Shown: positions 1 to 5,775, counted from the stretch's first letter. The stretch is 10,898 nucleotides of DNA from Dehalococcoidia bacterium (GCA_030619685.1 JAUXAX010000067.1:1-10898); one strand, 5' to 3'. Numbers and translations: made by a program. The notes: generated by a model not told the origin, from the sequence alone.

Positions 1-1
1 A

Positions 2-169
2 ACTGAAGATTTAATCTTCATCAAAGAGCTTATTGAGGCAGGAAAGATAAAATCGGTCATAGATAGAAGCTATCCGTTGGAACAAATTGCCGAGGCGCAC
101 AGGTATGTCGAAAAAGGACACAAAAAGGGAAATGTAGTCATCACTGTGGAACATAATAACAAAACCTGA
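2..169 (+). CDS. C-terminal end of an MDR-family NAD(P)-dependent oxidoreductase (partial, first copy of a tandem pair)
   Basis: The last 55 codons of a gene whose 5' part lies outside the window; the reading frame is open from base 2 to a TGA at 167-169. The translated tail ([20 protein letters not shown] and onward) aligns without gaps to the C-terminus of the complete gene that follows. In the 141-base stretch 5-145 I count 14 nucleotide differences from the matching part of that gene, about 90% identity. The protein ends with an extra VEHNNKT that the second copy lacks. This region forms the end of the catalytic domain in medium-chain dehydrogenase/reductase proteins of the quinone oxidoreductase type. 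Only 18 bases separate it from the next start codon, so the two copies are probably co-transcribed. Whether this copy is intact upstream cannot be seen. Confidence 0.85.
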   Translation, partial: TEDLIFIKELIEAGKIKSVIDRSYPLEQIAEAHRYVEKGHKKGNVVITVEHNNKT

Positions 170-175
170 CAAATT

Positions 176-181
176 AGGAGG
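176..181 (+). promoter_or_regulatory. Perfect Shine-Dalgarno AGGAGG for the downstream oxidoreductase
   Basis: AGGAGG lies 6 bases before the ATG at 188 and fixes that start. Most other genes in this window have weaker sites, which fits a foreign origin of this segment. Confidence 0.85.
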
Positions 182-187
182 AAAATC

Positions 188-1180
188 ATGAAAGCGATTG
201 TATACACAGAATACGGACCACCTGATGTTCTTGAACTAAAAGAGGTAGAAAAACCTACTCCCAAGGACAATGAAATACTGATAAGAGTATATGCGACACC
301 AGTAAATTACGGGGATATTCAAGTCCGAAATTTCAAAAAAATCTCCCCTCGCAAGTTCACGATGCCTATGCCCCTCTGGCTCCCCGTGCGAATAATGTTT
401 GGTTTCAGAAAACCAAGAATAAAAATACTAGGGGCTGAGTTAGCAGGGGAAATTGAATCCGTAGGCAAAGATGTAAAACTATTTAAAGAAGGTGACCAAG
501 TTTTTGGATATCGCGGTATGAGCATGGGTGCTAATGCCGAGTATCTATGTATGCCTGAAGATGGGTTGGTGGCAATAAAACCGGCCAATATGACCTATGA
601 GGAAGCCACTGCCGTTCCTTATGGGGCATTAATGGCGTTGAATTTCCTTAGAAAAGTAAATATTCAGAGCGGACAAAAAGTCCTTATCAATGGAGCTTCT
701 GGAGGGATAGGTTCAGCTGCGGTCCAGCTTGCCAAGTATTTTGGAGCAGAAGTTACCGGGGTATGCAGTACCCCGAGATTAGAATTGGTGAAATCTCTGG
801 GAGCTGATAAGGTAATTGATTACACTAAAGAGGATTTTACCCAAAGCGGCGAGACCTATGATCTTATTTTTGACATATTAGGCAAGAGTTCGTTTTCACG
901 TTGTAAAAGCTCGCTAAAGCAAAACGGACGCTATCTTTTAGCCAGCTTTGGGATGAGACAGCTTGTCCAAATGCTAAGGACTAAAATGATAGGCAGCAAG
1001 AAAGTAATATGTGCGATGGCAATCCCAAAAAAGGAAGATTTAATTTTCCTCAAAGAGCTTGTTGAGGCGGGAAAGATAAAATCGGTCATAGATAGACGCT
1101 ATCCGTTGGAACAGACTGCCGAGGCTCATAGCTATGTCGAAAAAGGGCTCAAAAAGGGACATGTAGTCATAACTTTGTAA
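188..1180 (+). CDS. Zinc-independent MDR NAD(P)-dependent oxidoreductase / quinone reductase-like alcohol dehydrogenase
   Basis: A complete 330-residue protein, the usual length for single-domain-pair MDR enzymes of the quinone oxidoreductase branch. The GroES-like catalytic domain covers about residues 1-125 and the Rossmann fold about 130-260, with the nucleotide-binding stretch [16 protein letters not shown] from residue 168. The catalytic-zinc cysteine of classical alcohol dehydrogenases is replaced at the VN of ATPVNYGD (N40), and no structural-zinc four-cysteine loop is seen. It should therefore reduce an alkene, quinone or carbonyl with NAD(P)H in the cytosol without zinc; the substrate cannot be predicted. 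It follows a near-identical copy by 18 bases and ends only 4 bases before the convergent speB stop. Its AT-rich codon use (many AAA, ATA, GAA) contrasts with every gene downstream, suggesting horizontal transfer. The family call is firm; annotation as alcohol dehydrogenase would be generic. Confidence 0.9.
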   Translation: MKAIVYTEYGPPDVLELKEVEKPTPKDNEILIRVYATPVNYGDIQVRNFKKISPRKFTMPMPLWLPVRIMFGFRKPRIKILGAELAGEIESVGKDVKLFKEGDQVFGYRGMSMGANAEYLCMPEDGLVAIKPANMTYEEATAVPYGALMALNFLRKVNIQSGQKVLINGASGGIGSAAVQLAKYFGAEVTGVCSTPRLELVKSLGADKVIDYTKEDFTQSGETYDLIFDILGKSSFSRCKSSLKQNGRYLLASFGMRQLVQMLRTKMIGSKKVICAMAIPKKEDLIFLKELVEAGKIKSVIDRRYPLEQTAEAHSYVEKGLKKGHVVITL

Positions 1181-1184
1181 GGGT

Positions 1185-2060
1185 TTAGGCGGATGTGGCA
1201 TATCCCATAAGTTTGTAGGCCAGTTTGGCAGCAAGGAAGGCGCAGGAGCTTGGACCCTCTCGGGGGCAGAGTTCCACCAGGTCGAAGCCGACGATTTGTC
1301 TGCCGCTGGCCACTGCGCGTAGTAGCTCCAACACCTGTTGCCAGCTCAAGCCCCCAGGTTCAGGGGTGCCCACCGCTGACATGATTGAGGGGTCGAGTAC
1401 ATCGAGGTCGATCGAGATATATACCTGTGGCGAGAGGGTGGAGACAACCCGGGCTACAAAGTCCGGGCTGGTTAAGGCTTCGGCATAAGCCGGCTTGATT
1501 TTGCGCTGTACCAGGAATCGGTGTTCCTCCTGGCTCATGCTGCGGACGCCCGCGTGGACGACGGGGCAAAGCTCCCAGACCCGGCGCATGACGCAAGCAT
1601 GGCTGTATTTTGTCCCCTGATATTGGTCGCGTAGATCGGCGTGAGCATCCAGGTGCAGTACTGAGAGTTCAGGGTATTTCTCCCGAAAGGCTCTAACCAT
1701 GCCCAGAGTAAGGGAATGCTCGCCGCCCAACATCGCCAGAAGCTTGCCTTTATCAAGCAGGTCACTCGCTATCTGGTAGACCCGCTCCAACATCGGTTCA
1801 GGTCCGCTCATCAGGGGTTGAACTTCAGGGAGGGTGTGAATCCCCACTTCGCTGATCTCTCTATCCAGTTCAGTGTCGTATAGCTCAAGGTATTGTGAGG
1901 CATCGATGATCGCCCGAGGTCCCTCCCTGGTACCGCTCTTGTACTCCGTGGTGCTATCGTAGGGGACAGGTAGGATCACCACCTTCGCCTCATCCAAGGT
2001 CATGACCTGTGGATGCACGCCAGCGAAGGCCCTTGGGGGATGGAATAGATCATGGCTCAC
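1185..2060 (-). CDS. speB: Agmatinase (ureohydrolase family)
   Basis: Hydrolyses agmatine to putrescine and urea in the cytosol with a binuclear manganese centre. The 291-residue length is normal. Visible metal and active-site motifs, in order, are GGEHS (H115), LHLDAHADLRD (D138, H140, D142), SHACVMRR (H154), SIDLDVLDPS (D218, D220), GTPEPGG near 231 and GFDLVELCP (E263). SHACVMRR favours agmatinase over arginase or formimidoylglutamase. The start is GTG at 2060 with only a weak upstream GGA; I keep it because the N-terminal FAGV belongs to the family's conserved lead-in, whereas the ATG at codon 20 would remove it. The gene follows speD by 27 bases on the same strand, so the two are very likely one transcript. 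It is the last gene of the minus-strand block and meets the AT-rich oxidoreductase tail to tail. Confidence 0.92.
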   Translation of the reverse strand: MSHDLFHPPRAFAGVHPQVMTLDEAKVVILPVPYDSTTEYKSGTREGPRAIIDASQYLELYDTELDREISEVGIHTLPEVQPLMSGPEPMLERVYQIASDLLDKGKLLAMLGGEHSLTLGMVRAFREKYPELSVLHLDAHADLRDQYQGTKYSHACVMRRVWELCPVVHAGVRSMSQEEHRFLVQRKIKPAYAEALTSPDFVARVVSTLSPQVYISIDLDVLDPSIMSAVGTPEPGGLSWQQVLELLRAVASGRQIVGFDLVELCPREGPSSCAFLAAKLAYKLMGYATSA

Positions 2061-2087
2061 GTTGTCTGTTCCGGCGATTGAGTCGAA

Positions 2088-2486
2088 TCACCCGCTACTT
2101 GCGGAGTCCAACACCAAGGAGGGCCGTTGATTATTGTAGTATTCCAGACCTCGATTGATAATATAGCTCCTGACTTCGGCCAAGCCAAATTTTTGCTGAA
2201 GGTCTCTAATGACTTGCTCGGCGTCAAACTCCTTGCAGGAGAAGATGTCGATATTGAGGTAGGAACGCTCGGGGAAAGTGTGGATGCTAATATGGCTCTC
2301 CGCGATAAGGACAAAAGCAGAGACGCCCCAATCTTCGGGTTTGGAGCCGATGTACTTGGAAACCTTTGGGGGAGAGATCTTTGTCATCCCGATTTTCGAG
2401 GGATAAGCATCCAAGAGTTGGTAGATGAAATCAACATCCTCCATTTTCTGGGAATCACCACTGTAGCCATCGATAATCAGGTGCAT
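2088..2486 (-). CDS. speD: SpeD-family pyruvoyl-dependent decarboxylase (S-adenosylmethionine decarboxylase or SpeD-derived arginine/ornithine decarboxylase)
   Basis: A 132-residue protein of the short prokaryotic AdoMet decarboxylase family. The proenzyme cleaves itself at Glu-Ser in AESHISIHTFPE, making a pyruvoyl group from Ser64; His69 and Cys84 (in IFSCKEF) take the positions of the processing and catalytic His68 and Cys83 of the Thermotoga enzyme. I place the start at the ATG at 2486 rather than the GTG at 2495, because AAGGGGGTG (2493-2501) matches the ideal AAGGAGGTG in 8 of 9 bases and lies 6 bases before that ATG. The canonical role is making decarboxylated AdoMet for spermidine synthesis, but no speE is present and speB follows directly. 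Some SpeD homologues are known to decarboxylate arginine or ornithine instead, which would fit here. The family is certain; the substrate is open. Confidence 0.9.
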   Translation of the reverse strand: MHLIIDGYSGDSQKMEDVDFIYQLLDAYPSKIGMTKISPPKVSKYIGSKPEDWGVSAFVLIAESHISIHTFPERSYLNIDIFSCKEFDAEQVIRDLQQKFGLAEVRSYIINRGLEYYNNQRPSLVLDSASSG

Positions 2487-2492
2487 TGTTCT

Positions 2493-2501
2493 CACCCCCT
2501 T
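2493..2501 (-). promoter_or_regulatory. Shine-Dalgarno AAGGGGGTG that decides the speD start
   Basis: It differs by one base from AAGGAGGTG and is 6 bases upstream of ATG 2486. It overlaps the alternative GTG codon at 2495, which makes that codon unlikely as a start. Confidence 0.75.
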
Positions 2502-2517
2502 CTAGTATTTGAGGCAC

Positions 2518-2545
2518 AAAAATTAACCACCCCCGCTTGGGTGGT
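2518..2545 (-). terminator. Hairpin plus U tract between the HTH gene and speD (intrinsic terminator, or operator)
   Basis: On the minus strand a perfect 7-bp stem ACCACCC/GGGTGGT (2539-2545 with 2526-2532) encloses a 6-base loop and is followed by TAATTTTTG. This is the pattern of a factor-independent terminator for the upstream HTH gene. A second hairpin (AGGCTC/GAGCCT, 2567-2581) overlaps the HTH stop codon but has no U tract. Alternatively, a TTGACC box at 2547-2552 lies just upstream, so the dyad could sit inside a speD promoter and act as an operator. Confidence 0.6.
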
Positions 2546-2579
2546 GGTCAAAATCCAACCTGCTACAGGCTCAAGGAGC

Positions 2580-2771
2580 CTAGTGCTCAGCCATTGTATG
2601 ATCCAAAAGCTTCCCCTCGTACCACCTGTCCAGATCCTCTTTCCTGATCCGGTACGATTTGCCGATCTTTGCCGCAGGAAGCCTTCGGTCGCGGCACCAC
2701 CTTTGCGCAGTGACTTTACTGATCCTAAGTATCCTGGTTATATCATCCACGGACAATAACTCGGTTTCCAT
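2580..2771 (-). CDS. Small MerR/excisionase-type helix-turn-helix DNA-binding protein
   Basis: A 63-residue protein that is almost entirely one winged helix-turn-helix domain of the HTH_17/excisionase class. LLSVDDITRILRIS forms the first helices, KVTAQRWCRDRRLPAAKIGK the recognition helix and turn, and SYRIRKEDLDRWYEGK the wing and last helix. The pattern 'setting out of helices, then R..PA.KIG..YRI...DLD.W' is typical. Such proteins are often labelled excisionase, but no integrase, att repeat or phage gene is near, so a stand-alone transcription regulator is more likely. No Shine-Dalgarno sits at normal distance: AAAGGGGTG (2788-2796) is 16 bases before the ATG, and a perfect palindrome fills the gap. 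No other in-frame start exists before an upstream TGA. It might regulate itself or speD-speB. Target unknown. Confidence 0.8.
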   Translation of the reverse strand: METELLSVDDITRILRISKVTAQRWCRDRRLPAAKIGKSYRIRKEDLDRWYEGKLLDHTMAEH

Positions 2772-2772
2772 A

Positions 2773-2787
2773 ATGTGGAATCCACAT
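2773..2787. promoter_or_regulatory. 15-bp palindrome just upstream of the HTH start codon (candidate operator or translational hairpin)
   Basis: ATGTGGA-A-TCCACAT is a perfect 7+1+7 dyad ending one base before the ATG codon of the HTH gene. It separates the purine-rich AAAGGGGTG from the start codon. It could be the binding site of the HTH protein itself (autoregulation) or fold in mRNA as a 5-bp stem with a 5-base loop that shortens the effective spacing. Confidence 0.45.
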
Positions 2788-2826
2788 CACCCCTTTCACT
2801 GACCTGAGTAGACCAGCGAGGGAAAA

Positions 2827-2854
2827 GATAACACATCTTGCATGGTAATGCAAT
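2827..2854 (-). promoter_or_regulatory. Weak candidate promoter for the HTH gene
   Basis: On the minus strand TTGCAT (2848-2853) is followed after 17 bases by TATCTT, ending about 55 bases before the HTH start codon. The -35 matches consensus in 3 of 6 and the -10 in 4 of 6 positions. The -35 is also one arm of an inverted repeat TTGCAT-GGTA-ATGCAA (2838-2853). Weak support only. Confidence 0.25.
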
Positions 2855-2895
2855 ACTTTGGCGGCCTTTTGCGTCCAAAAGGATGAAAATGTTGC

Positions 2896-3711
2896 CTATT
2901 GTTGCCTGTTGTTGCTAGGGGGTTCGATCTCGGAGAGAGGCAGTTCCAGAGTCGCTTCGCTCTCGAGCTGGACAATGACAGTTTCCTTAAGCGGGTTAGA
3001 GCCGATCACCTTAGCCTCACCGACCTTTGTGGTGACATGCTTCCCCGGCTTGGGTAGCTTCTGCTTCATACTGCGGTATTGCTCGTTCTCATAAGCTAGG
3101 CAGCAGAGCAGTCGGCCGCAGACACCGGAGATATTTGCGGGATTGAGGGGCAGATCCTGCTCCCTGGCCATTCTCATAGAAATGGGTTCGAACTTGGACA
3201 AGTGGGTTGCGCAACATAGGGAGCAGCCGCATCTGCCCATGCCGCCAACCAGCTTGGCAGCATCGCGAGCACCTACTTGGCGTAGTTCGACGCGGGTTTT
3301 CAGGGAGGCGGAGAGCTCACGCAGCAAGGTGCGGAAGTCAACCCTTTTCTCGGACTTGAAGCAGATGGTGAGGTGGCTGCCGTCTAGGTTGTACTCTGCG
3401 GCTAGAGGGTCCATAGGGAGTTGTAATTTTGCCACTAGCTCCTCGCACTTGGCTAACGCCTCACTCTCCTTATCCTTCATTCCCTCCGCTCGCTCTAGGT
3501 CATCGGGCTGCGCTTGACGCAGGACGGCCTTCAAAGGTTCGCCTACCTCACTGGGAGCTACCTCCTTGGGGGTGATCACGACCTTACCCATTGCCAGACC
3601 ACGAGTGGTCTCGACGACTACGTTGTCACCGATCTCAAGCTTGAAATCTGAGGGGTCGAAGTAGTATATCTGTGCTGCTCTCTTGAACCGGACGCCTACG
3701 ATCTCAGTCAT
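2896..3711 (-). CDS. ricT: PSP1-domain protein, RicT/YaaT homologue
   Basis: A 271-residue cytosolic protein matching RicT (YaaT), which in Bacillus subtilis joins RicA and RicF in an iron-sulfur complex that directs RNase Y mRNA processing. The N-terminal MTEIVGVRFKRAAQIYYFDP and the following GDNVVVETTRGLAMGKV open the PSP1 domain. Two cysteine clusters, GRCGCSLCCATHL (C161, C163, C166, C167) and GVCGRLLCCLAYE (C198, C203, C204), are the conserved cluster ligands and all are present. A lysine-rich region and the PKPGKHV motif follow. It lies 10 bases downstream of holB on the same strand, the same holB-ricT order as in B. subtilis, so co-expression is very likely. No ricA, ricF or rny is visible. 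The upstream Shine-Dalgarno is poor, suggesting translational coupling to holB. Three 10-bp repeats overlap its stop codon. Confidence 0.92.
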   Translation of the reverse strand: MTEIVGVRFKRAAQIYYFDPSDFKLEIGDNVVVETTRGLAMGKVVITPKEVAPSEVGEPLKAVLRQAQPDDLERAEGMKDKESEALAKCEELVAKLQLPMDPLAAEYNLDGSHLTICFKSEKRVDFRTLLRELSASLKTRVELRQVGARDAAKLVGGMGRCGCSLCCATHLSKFEPISMRMAREQDLPLNPANISGVCGRLLCCLAYENEQYRSMKQKLPKPGKHVTTKVGEAKVIGSNPLKETVIVQLESEATLELPLSEIEPPSNNRQQ

Positions 3712-3721
3712 CTCAACAAAC

Positions 3722-4762
3722 CTAAGCGCTGGGGCGCTTTGCCCTTTCCTCTTCTCTATTGGGGATGCTCAGCATCAAAACTTCCAACACAAGGCGTGGA
3801 TTTGCGTTCTGCTCTAGTTGCCCCAAAGCTGCTCGAACAGCTTCGATGAAGTGCCTGATCTCGGTCAGGCTGTAGTGCTGTGACTGTTGATGGAGCGTCA
3901 TCTCCTGATCGACGTTTGTGATGAACTCTGTGCATCCTTCCTTGACCAGTAGTAGGTCTCGCCACCACTCCAGCCATAGTCTGAGTATCTCCTCGGCGGA
4001 GTCACGGCTCCTGCTGAATTGTGCTGCTAACTTGGCAGCGAAGTCAAACCGTTGCTCAAGGCCGGCAGTAGCAAGACCTTGAAGCTCAGCTAACCTCAGA
4101 GAGCGTTCTTGGAGAAGCTTATCATCGAGTGAGGCGGAAACTGCCCAGCCGATGCCGCCGCGGCAGAGCCTGCTCAAGACTTTGGCTCTATCAGGTTCTA
4201 TCTGCCGGTGTTCGATCAACTCCTGTTCTATGGTTTGGGCAGGGACTGGAGGAAGTTCAACCCGCTGGCATCTAGAAACGATCGTGGTCAATAGCCTGAC
4301 ATCATTCACTGTAAGTAGGATGATGAGGACCTGGGGAGGTGGCTCCTCCAGTGTTTTGAGCAAGCAATTGGCCGATTCTTCGTTTAGGTGTTCAGCACCA
4401 TCGATGATAAAGACACGGTGCTTACCCTCATAGGGTTGCAGTGCGGCAGCCTGGTGCAACTCTCTTATCTGCCCGATGGCGATCTCTTTCTTGGGGCCAG
4501 CTTCGCCGGAGCTAGCATCGGGCAGGCGCCTGATTGTTTGAACATCGGCGTGCTTCCCTGCTGCGATGCGGAGACAAGCCGCACACTGTCCACAGGGCTG
4601 CTTCCCTTGCTCACAGTTTAGCGCCTGCGCCAGATTTGTAGCTAGAGTTGTCTTGCCCACGTGGGGCTGTCCCACAAACAGGTAGGCATGAGCGAGACGA
4701 TCACTCTCAAGGCTGTGCCTCAGCAACTCTAAAGCCCCGGGCTGACCGATAACATTCCACAT
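3722..4762 (-). CDS. holB: DNA polymerase III subunit delta'
   Basis: A 346-residue clamp-loader AAA+ subunit that opens and loads the beta sliding clamp with delta and tau/gamma at the replication fork. The start MWNVIGQPGALELL is typical. The P-loop GQPHVGKTT (31-39) keeps GKT but has His where many relatives have Gly. Four cysteines in CEQGKQPCGQCAAC (C50, C57, C60, C63) form the structural zinc module. Walker B is VFIIDGAEHLNEES (D121; Gly follows where Glu is usual, fitting a non-hydrolysing subunit), then LLKTLEEPPPQ and the SRC sensor motif VSRCQR (163-165). Length fits delta' better than the longer tau/gamma. It precedes ricT by 10 bases and follows the bS22-like gene by 53 bases. No tmk is seen upstream, unlike in many Firmicutes. 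Confidence 0.9.
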   Translation of the reverse strand: MWNVIGQPGALELLRHSLESDRLAHAYLFVGQPHVGKTTLATNLAQALNCEQGKQPCGQCAACLRIAAGKHADVQTIRRLPDASSGEAGPKKEIAIGQIRELHQAAALQPYEGKHRVFIIDGAEHLNEESANCLLKTLEEPPPQVLIILLTVNDVRLLTTIVSRCQRVELPPVPAQTIEQELIEHRQIEPDRAKVLSRLCRGGIGWAVSASLDDKLLQERSLRLAELQGLATAGLEQRFDFAAKLAAQFSRSRDSAEEILRLWLEWWRDLLLVKEGCTEFITNVDQEMTLHQQSQHYSLTEIRHFIEAVRAALGQLEQNANPRLVLEVLMLSIPNREEERAKRPSA

Positions 4763-4815
4763 CCCACATAGCCTTTGTTAACCCGATAACGACTTTTTGA
4801 CCCTCTCCCCATGCA

Positions 4816-4908
4816 TCAATGCCGTCTCTGCCACCTGGTCTTTTTCAACAGTTTGCGGTGTTTGTGCTTGCTCATCTTCTTACGCCGCTTCTTAACAACC
4901 GAACTCAT
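4816..4908 (-). CDS. bS22-like small ribosomal protein (AURKAIP1/COX24 domain), 30 residues
   Basis: A 30-codon gene from ATG 4908 to TGA 4816. The peptide begins MSSVVKKRRKKMSKHKHRK and continues LLKKTRWQRRH; 15 of 30 residues are Lys or Arg. This is the pattern of the AURKAIP1/COX24 family, which includes mycobacterial bS22 on the 30S subunit ([GS]SV[IV]KKRRK+MSKKKHRKLL+KTR.QRR) and mitochondrial mS38. Nearly every family-conserved position matches, so this is a real gene despite its size. A purine-rich AGAGGTAGG precedes the ATG closely. It sits between the nitroreductase (38 bases upstream) and holB (53 bases downstream), all on one strand. It is probably a structural peptide bound to rRNA at the small subunit. 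Gene finders with a length cutoff would miss it. Confidence 0.87.
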   Translation of the reverse strand: MSSVVKKRRKKMSKHKHRKLLKKTRWQRRH

Positions 4909-4946
4909 AACCTACCTCTGTCATTACCCACTCTATCCTCGCTTAT

Positions 4947-5516
4947 CTACAACTGTTCCCTGCCATAATTCCCATGGAATACGATCTCAGCGAGCTCTTT
5001 CCTGCGAGGCGCTGCCGGCTCCTCGTCGGGATAGCCCAAGGGGGTCATCTCTACGACTGCAACATCTGAGGGGACCTCCAGGACCTTGGCGACCTCTTTG
5101 GCGTCGAACAGGCCCACGTGTACCGTGCCCAAGCCTATGGCATGCGCTGCCAGAGCCAAGTTCTGCATTGCTAACGCTACATCAAACATGAACCAGTCGC
5201 CCTTCTCCGTCATCTGCTCCCCTTTGTAATAGCCCGACTTGCCGAGTTCAGCGCAGGCCACGATAACAACAGGAGCGCTCTTCATAGCAGCAGCCGCTCG
5301 ATTCTCTTTGCCGGGGGCCACGGCTCTTAGAGCACCTGCCAGCCTCGCCCTGATTTCAGGGTCGCGCACTACGACAAACCTCCAGCACTGGGTGTTTGCC
5401 CAGGATGGAGCCCATCTAGCGGCATCCAAGACTGTGTCAATAGCTTCATCGCTTACCGGGTCAGTTCTATATTTGCGAATACTTCTTCTTTCCTTTATGG
5501 CCTGCATCACTTCCAT
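4947..5516 (-). CDS. Nitroreductase-family FMN-dependent oxidoreductase
   Basis: A 189-residue cytosolic flavoprotein of the nitroreductase superfamily, which reduces nitro groups, quinones or similar acceptors with NAD(P)H; the true substrate cannot be inferred. The FMN phosphate-binding motif ERRSIRKY lies at residues 9-16, the PSWANTQCWRF block at 37-47, the GLGTVHVG stretch near 128-135 and the closing GYPDEEPAAPRRK at 161-173. I chose ATG 5516 because MEVMQAIKERRSIRKY is the usual family N-terminus and GAGGGAG lies about 5 bases upstream; a GTG at 5546 would add ten low-complexity residues. It is the first gene of a minus-strand block leading to the bS22-like gene, holB and ricT. A promoter on the minus strand about 100 bases upstream fits as the operon promoter. 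Confidence 0.9.
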   Translation of the reverse strand: MEVMQAIKERRSIRKYRTDPVSDEAIDTVLDAARWAPSWANTQCWRFVVVRDPEIRARLAGALRAVAPGKENRAAAAMKSAPVVIVACAELGKSGYYKGEQMTEKGDWFMFDVALAMQNLALAAHAIGLGTVHVGLFDAKEVAKVLEVPSDVAVVEMTPLGYPDEEPAAPRRKELAEIVFHGNYGREQL

Positions 5517-5626
5517 GGCCGCTCCCTCACTACTAGACGAACCCACGGCCTGGCTTGCCAGACTCCTGTTGTCTCACTTCTGTTGTGGCTGCCAGTTGCT
5601 TCCCTTGACGATACCCGCAAATTCAT

Positions 5627-5655
5627 ATTGTGCCTTACTTGAGTACGTGTGTCAA
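5627..5655 (-). promoter_or_regulatory. Promoter for the nitroreductase-bS22-holB-ricT operon
   Basis: On the minus strand a consensus TTGACA (5650-5655) is followed after 17 bases by CACAAT (5627-5632), which matches the -10 consensus in 4 of 6 positions. Transcription would start near 5620 and give a leader of about 100 bases. Its -35 is only 19 bases from the -35 of the divergent greA promoter. Confidence 0.5.
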
Positions 5656-5674
5656 GGAGAGCGCGAAGGTGCTC

Positions 5675-5703
5675 TTTACAATTGGGGAAAATTCCGTTAT
5701 AAT
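5675..5703 (+). promoter_or_regulatory. Strong sigma70-type promoter for greA-lysS-serS
   Basis: TTTACA (5675-5680; 5 of 6 to consensus), an exact 17-bp spacer and a perfect TATAAT (5698-5703). Transcription should start near 5710, leaving a leader of about 73 bases before the greA ATG. This is the clearest promoter in the window. Confidence 0.85.
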
Positions 5704-5715
5704 AGGCGACCAATA

Positions 5716-5761
5716 ATCGAGAGGCAGGTGACTGACCGTTGGCTGGCTCTCGGTCTTTTTT
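5716..5761 (+). terminator. Terminator-like hairpin and T6 tract in the greA leader (candidate attenuator)
   Basis: Two overlapping stems precede TTTTTT (5756-5761). The long one pairs 5716-5727 with 5743-5754: CGAGAG/CTCTCG, one G-G mismatch, then CAG/CTG, extended outward by an A-U and a G-U pair. The short one pairs GACCG (5734-5738) with CGGTC (5751-5755). They share bases 5751-5754, so only one can form at a time. Both lie between the promoter and the start codon, so they would act on greA itself. A terminated leader RNA would be about 50 bases long. Confidence 0.6.
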
Positions 5762-5769
5762 ACATGGTT

Positions 5770-5775
5770 GGAGGA
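5770..5775 (+). promoter_or_regulatory. Shine-Dalgarno GGAGGA that decides the greA start
   Basis: GGAGGA is at ideal distance from ATG 5783. The in-frame TTG at 5768 lies before it and would have to use T-rich leader sequence, so it is unlikely to be the start. Confidence 0.8.

Noticed and set aside
2127..2759. Plus-strand open frame of 210 codons opposite speD and the HTH gene
   Set aside because: It runs across two well-supported minus-strand genes and the hairpin between them; the product has no recognisable features.
2580..2771. Prophage or integrative element suggested by the excisionase-like gene
   Set aside because: No integrase, att-like direct repeat, tRNA target or phage gene is in the surroundings, and the flanking genes are housekeeping.
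2838..2853. Inverted repeat TTGCAT-GGTA-ATGCAA as a terminator for ricT
   Set aside because: Short stem without a following U tract on either strand; at most part of a weak promoter.
4811..5191. Plus-strand open frame of 126 codons opposite the bS22-like gene and nitroreductase
   Set aside because: The opposite strand carries clear family matches over the same bases; this frame has a low-complexity Arg/Pro/Leu composition.
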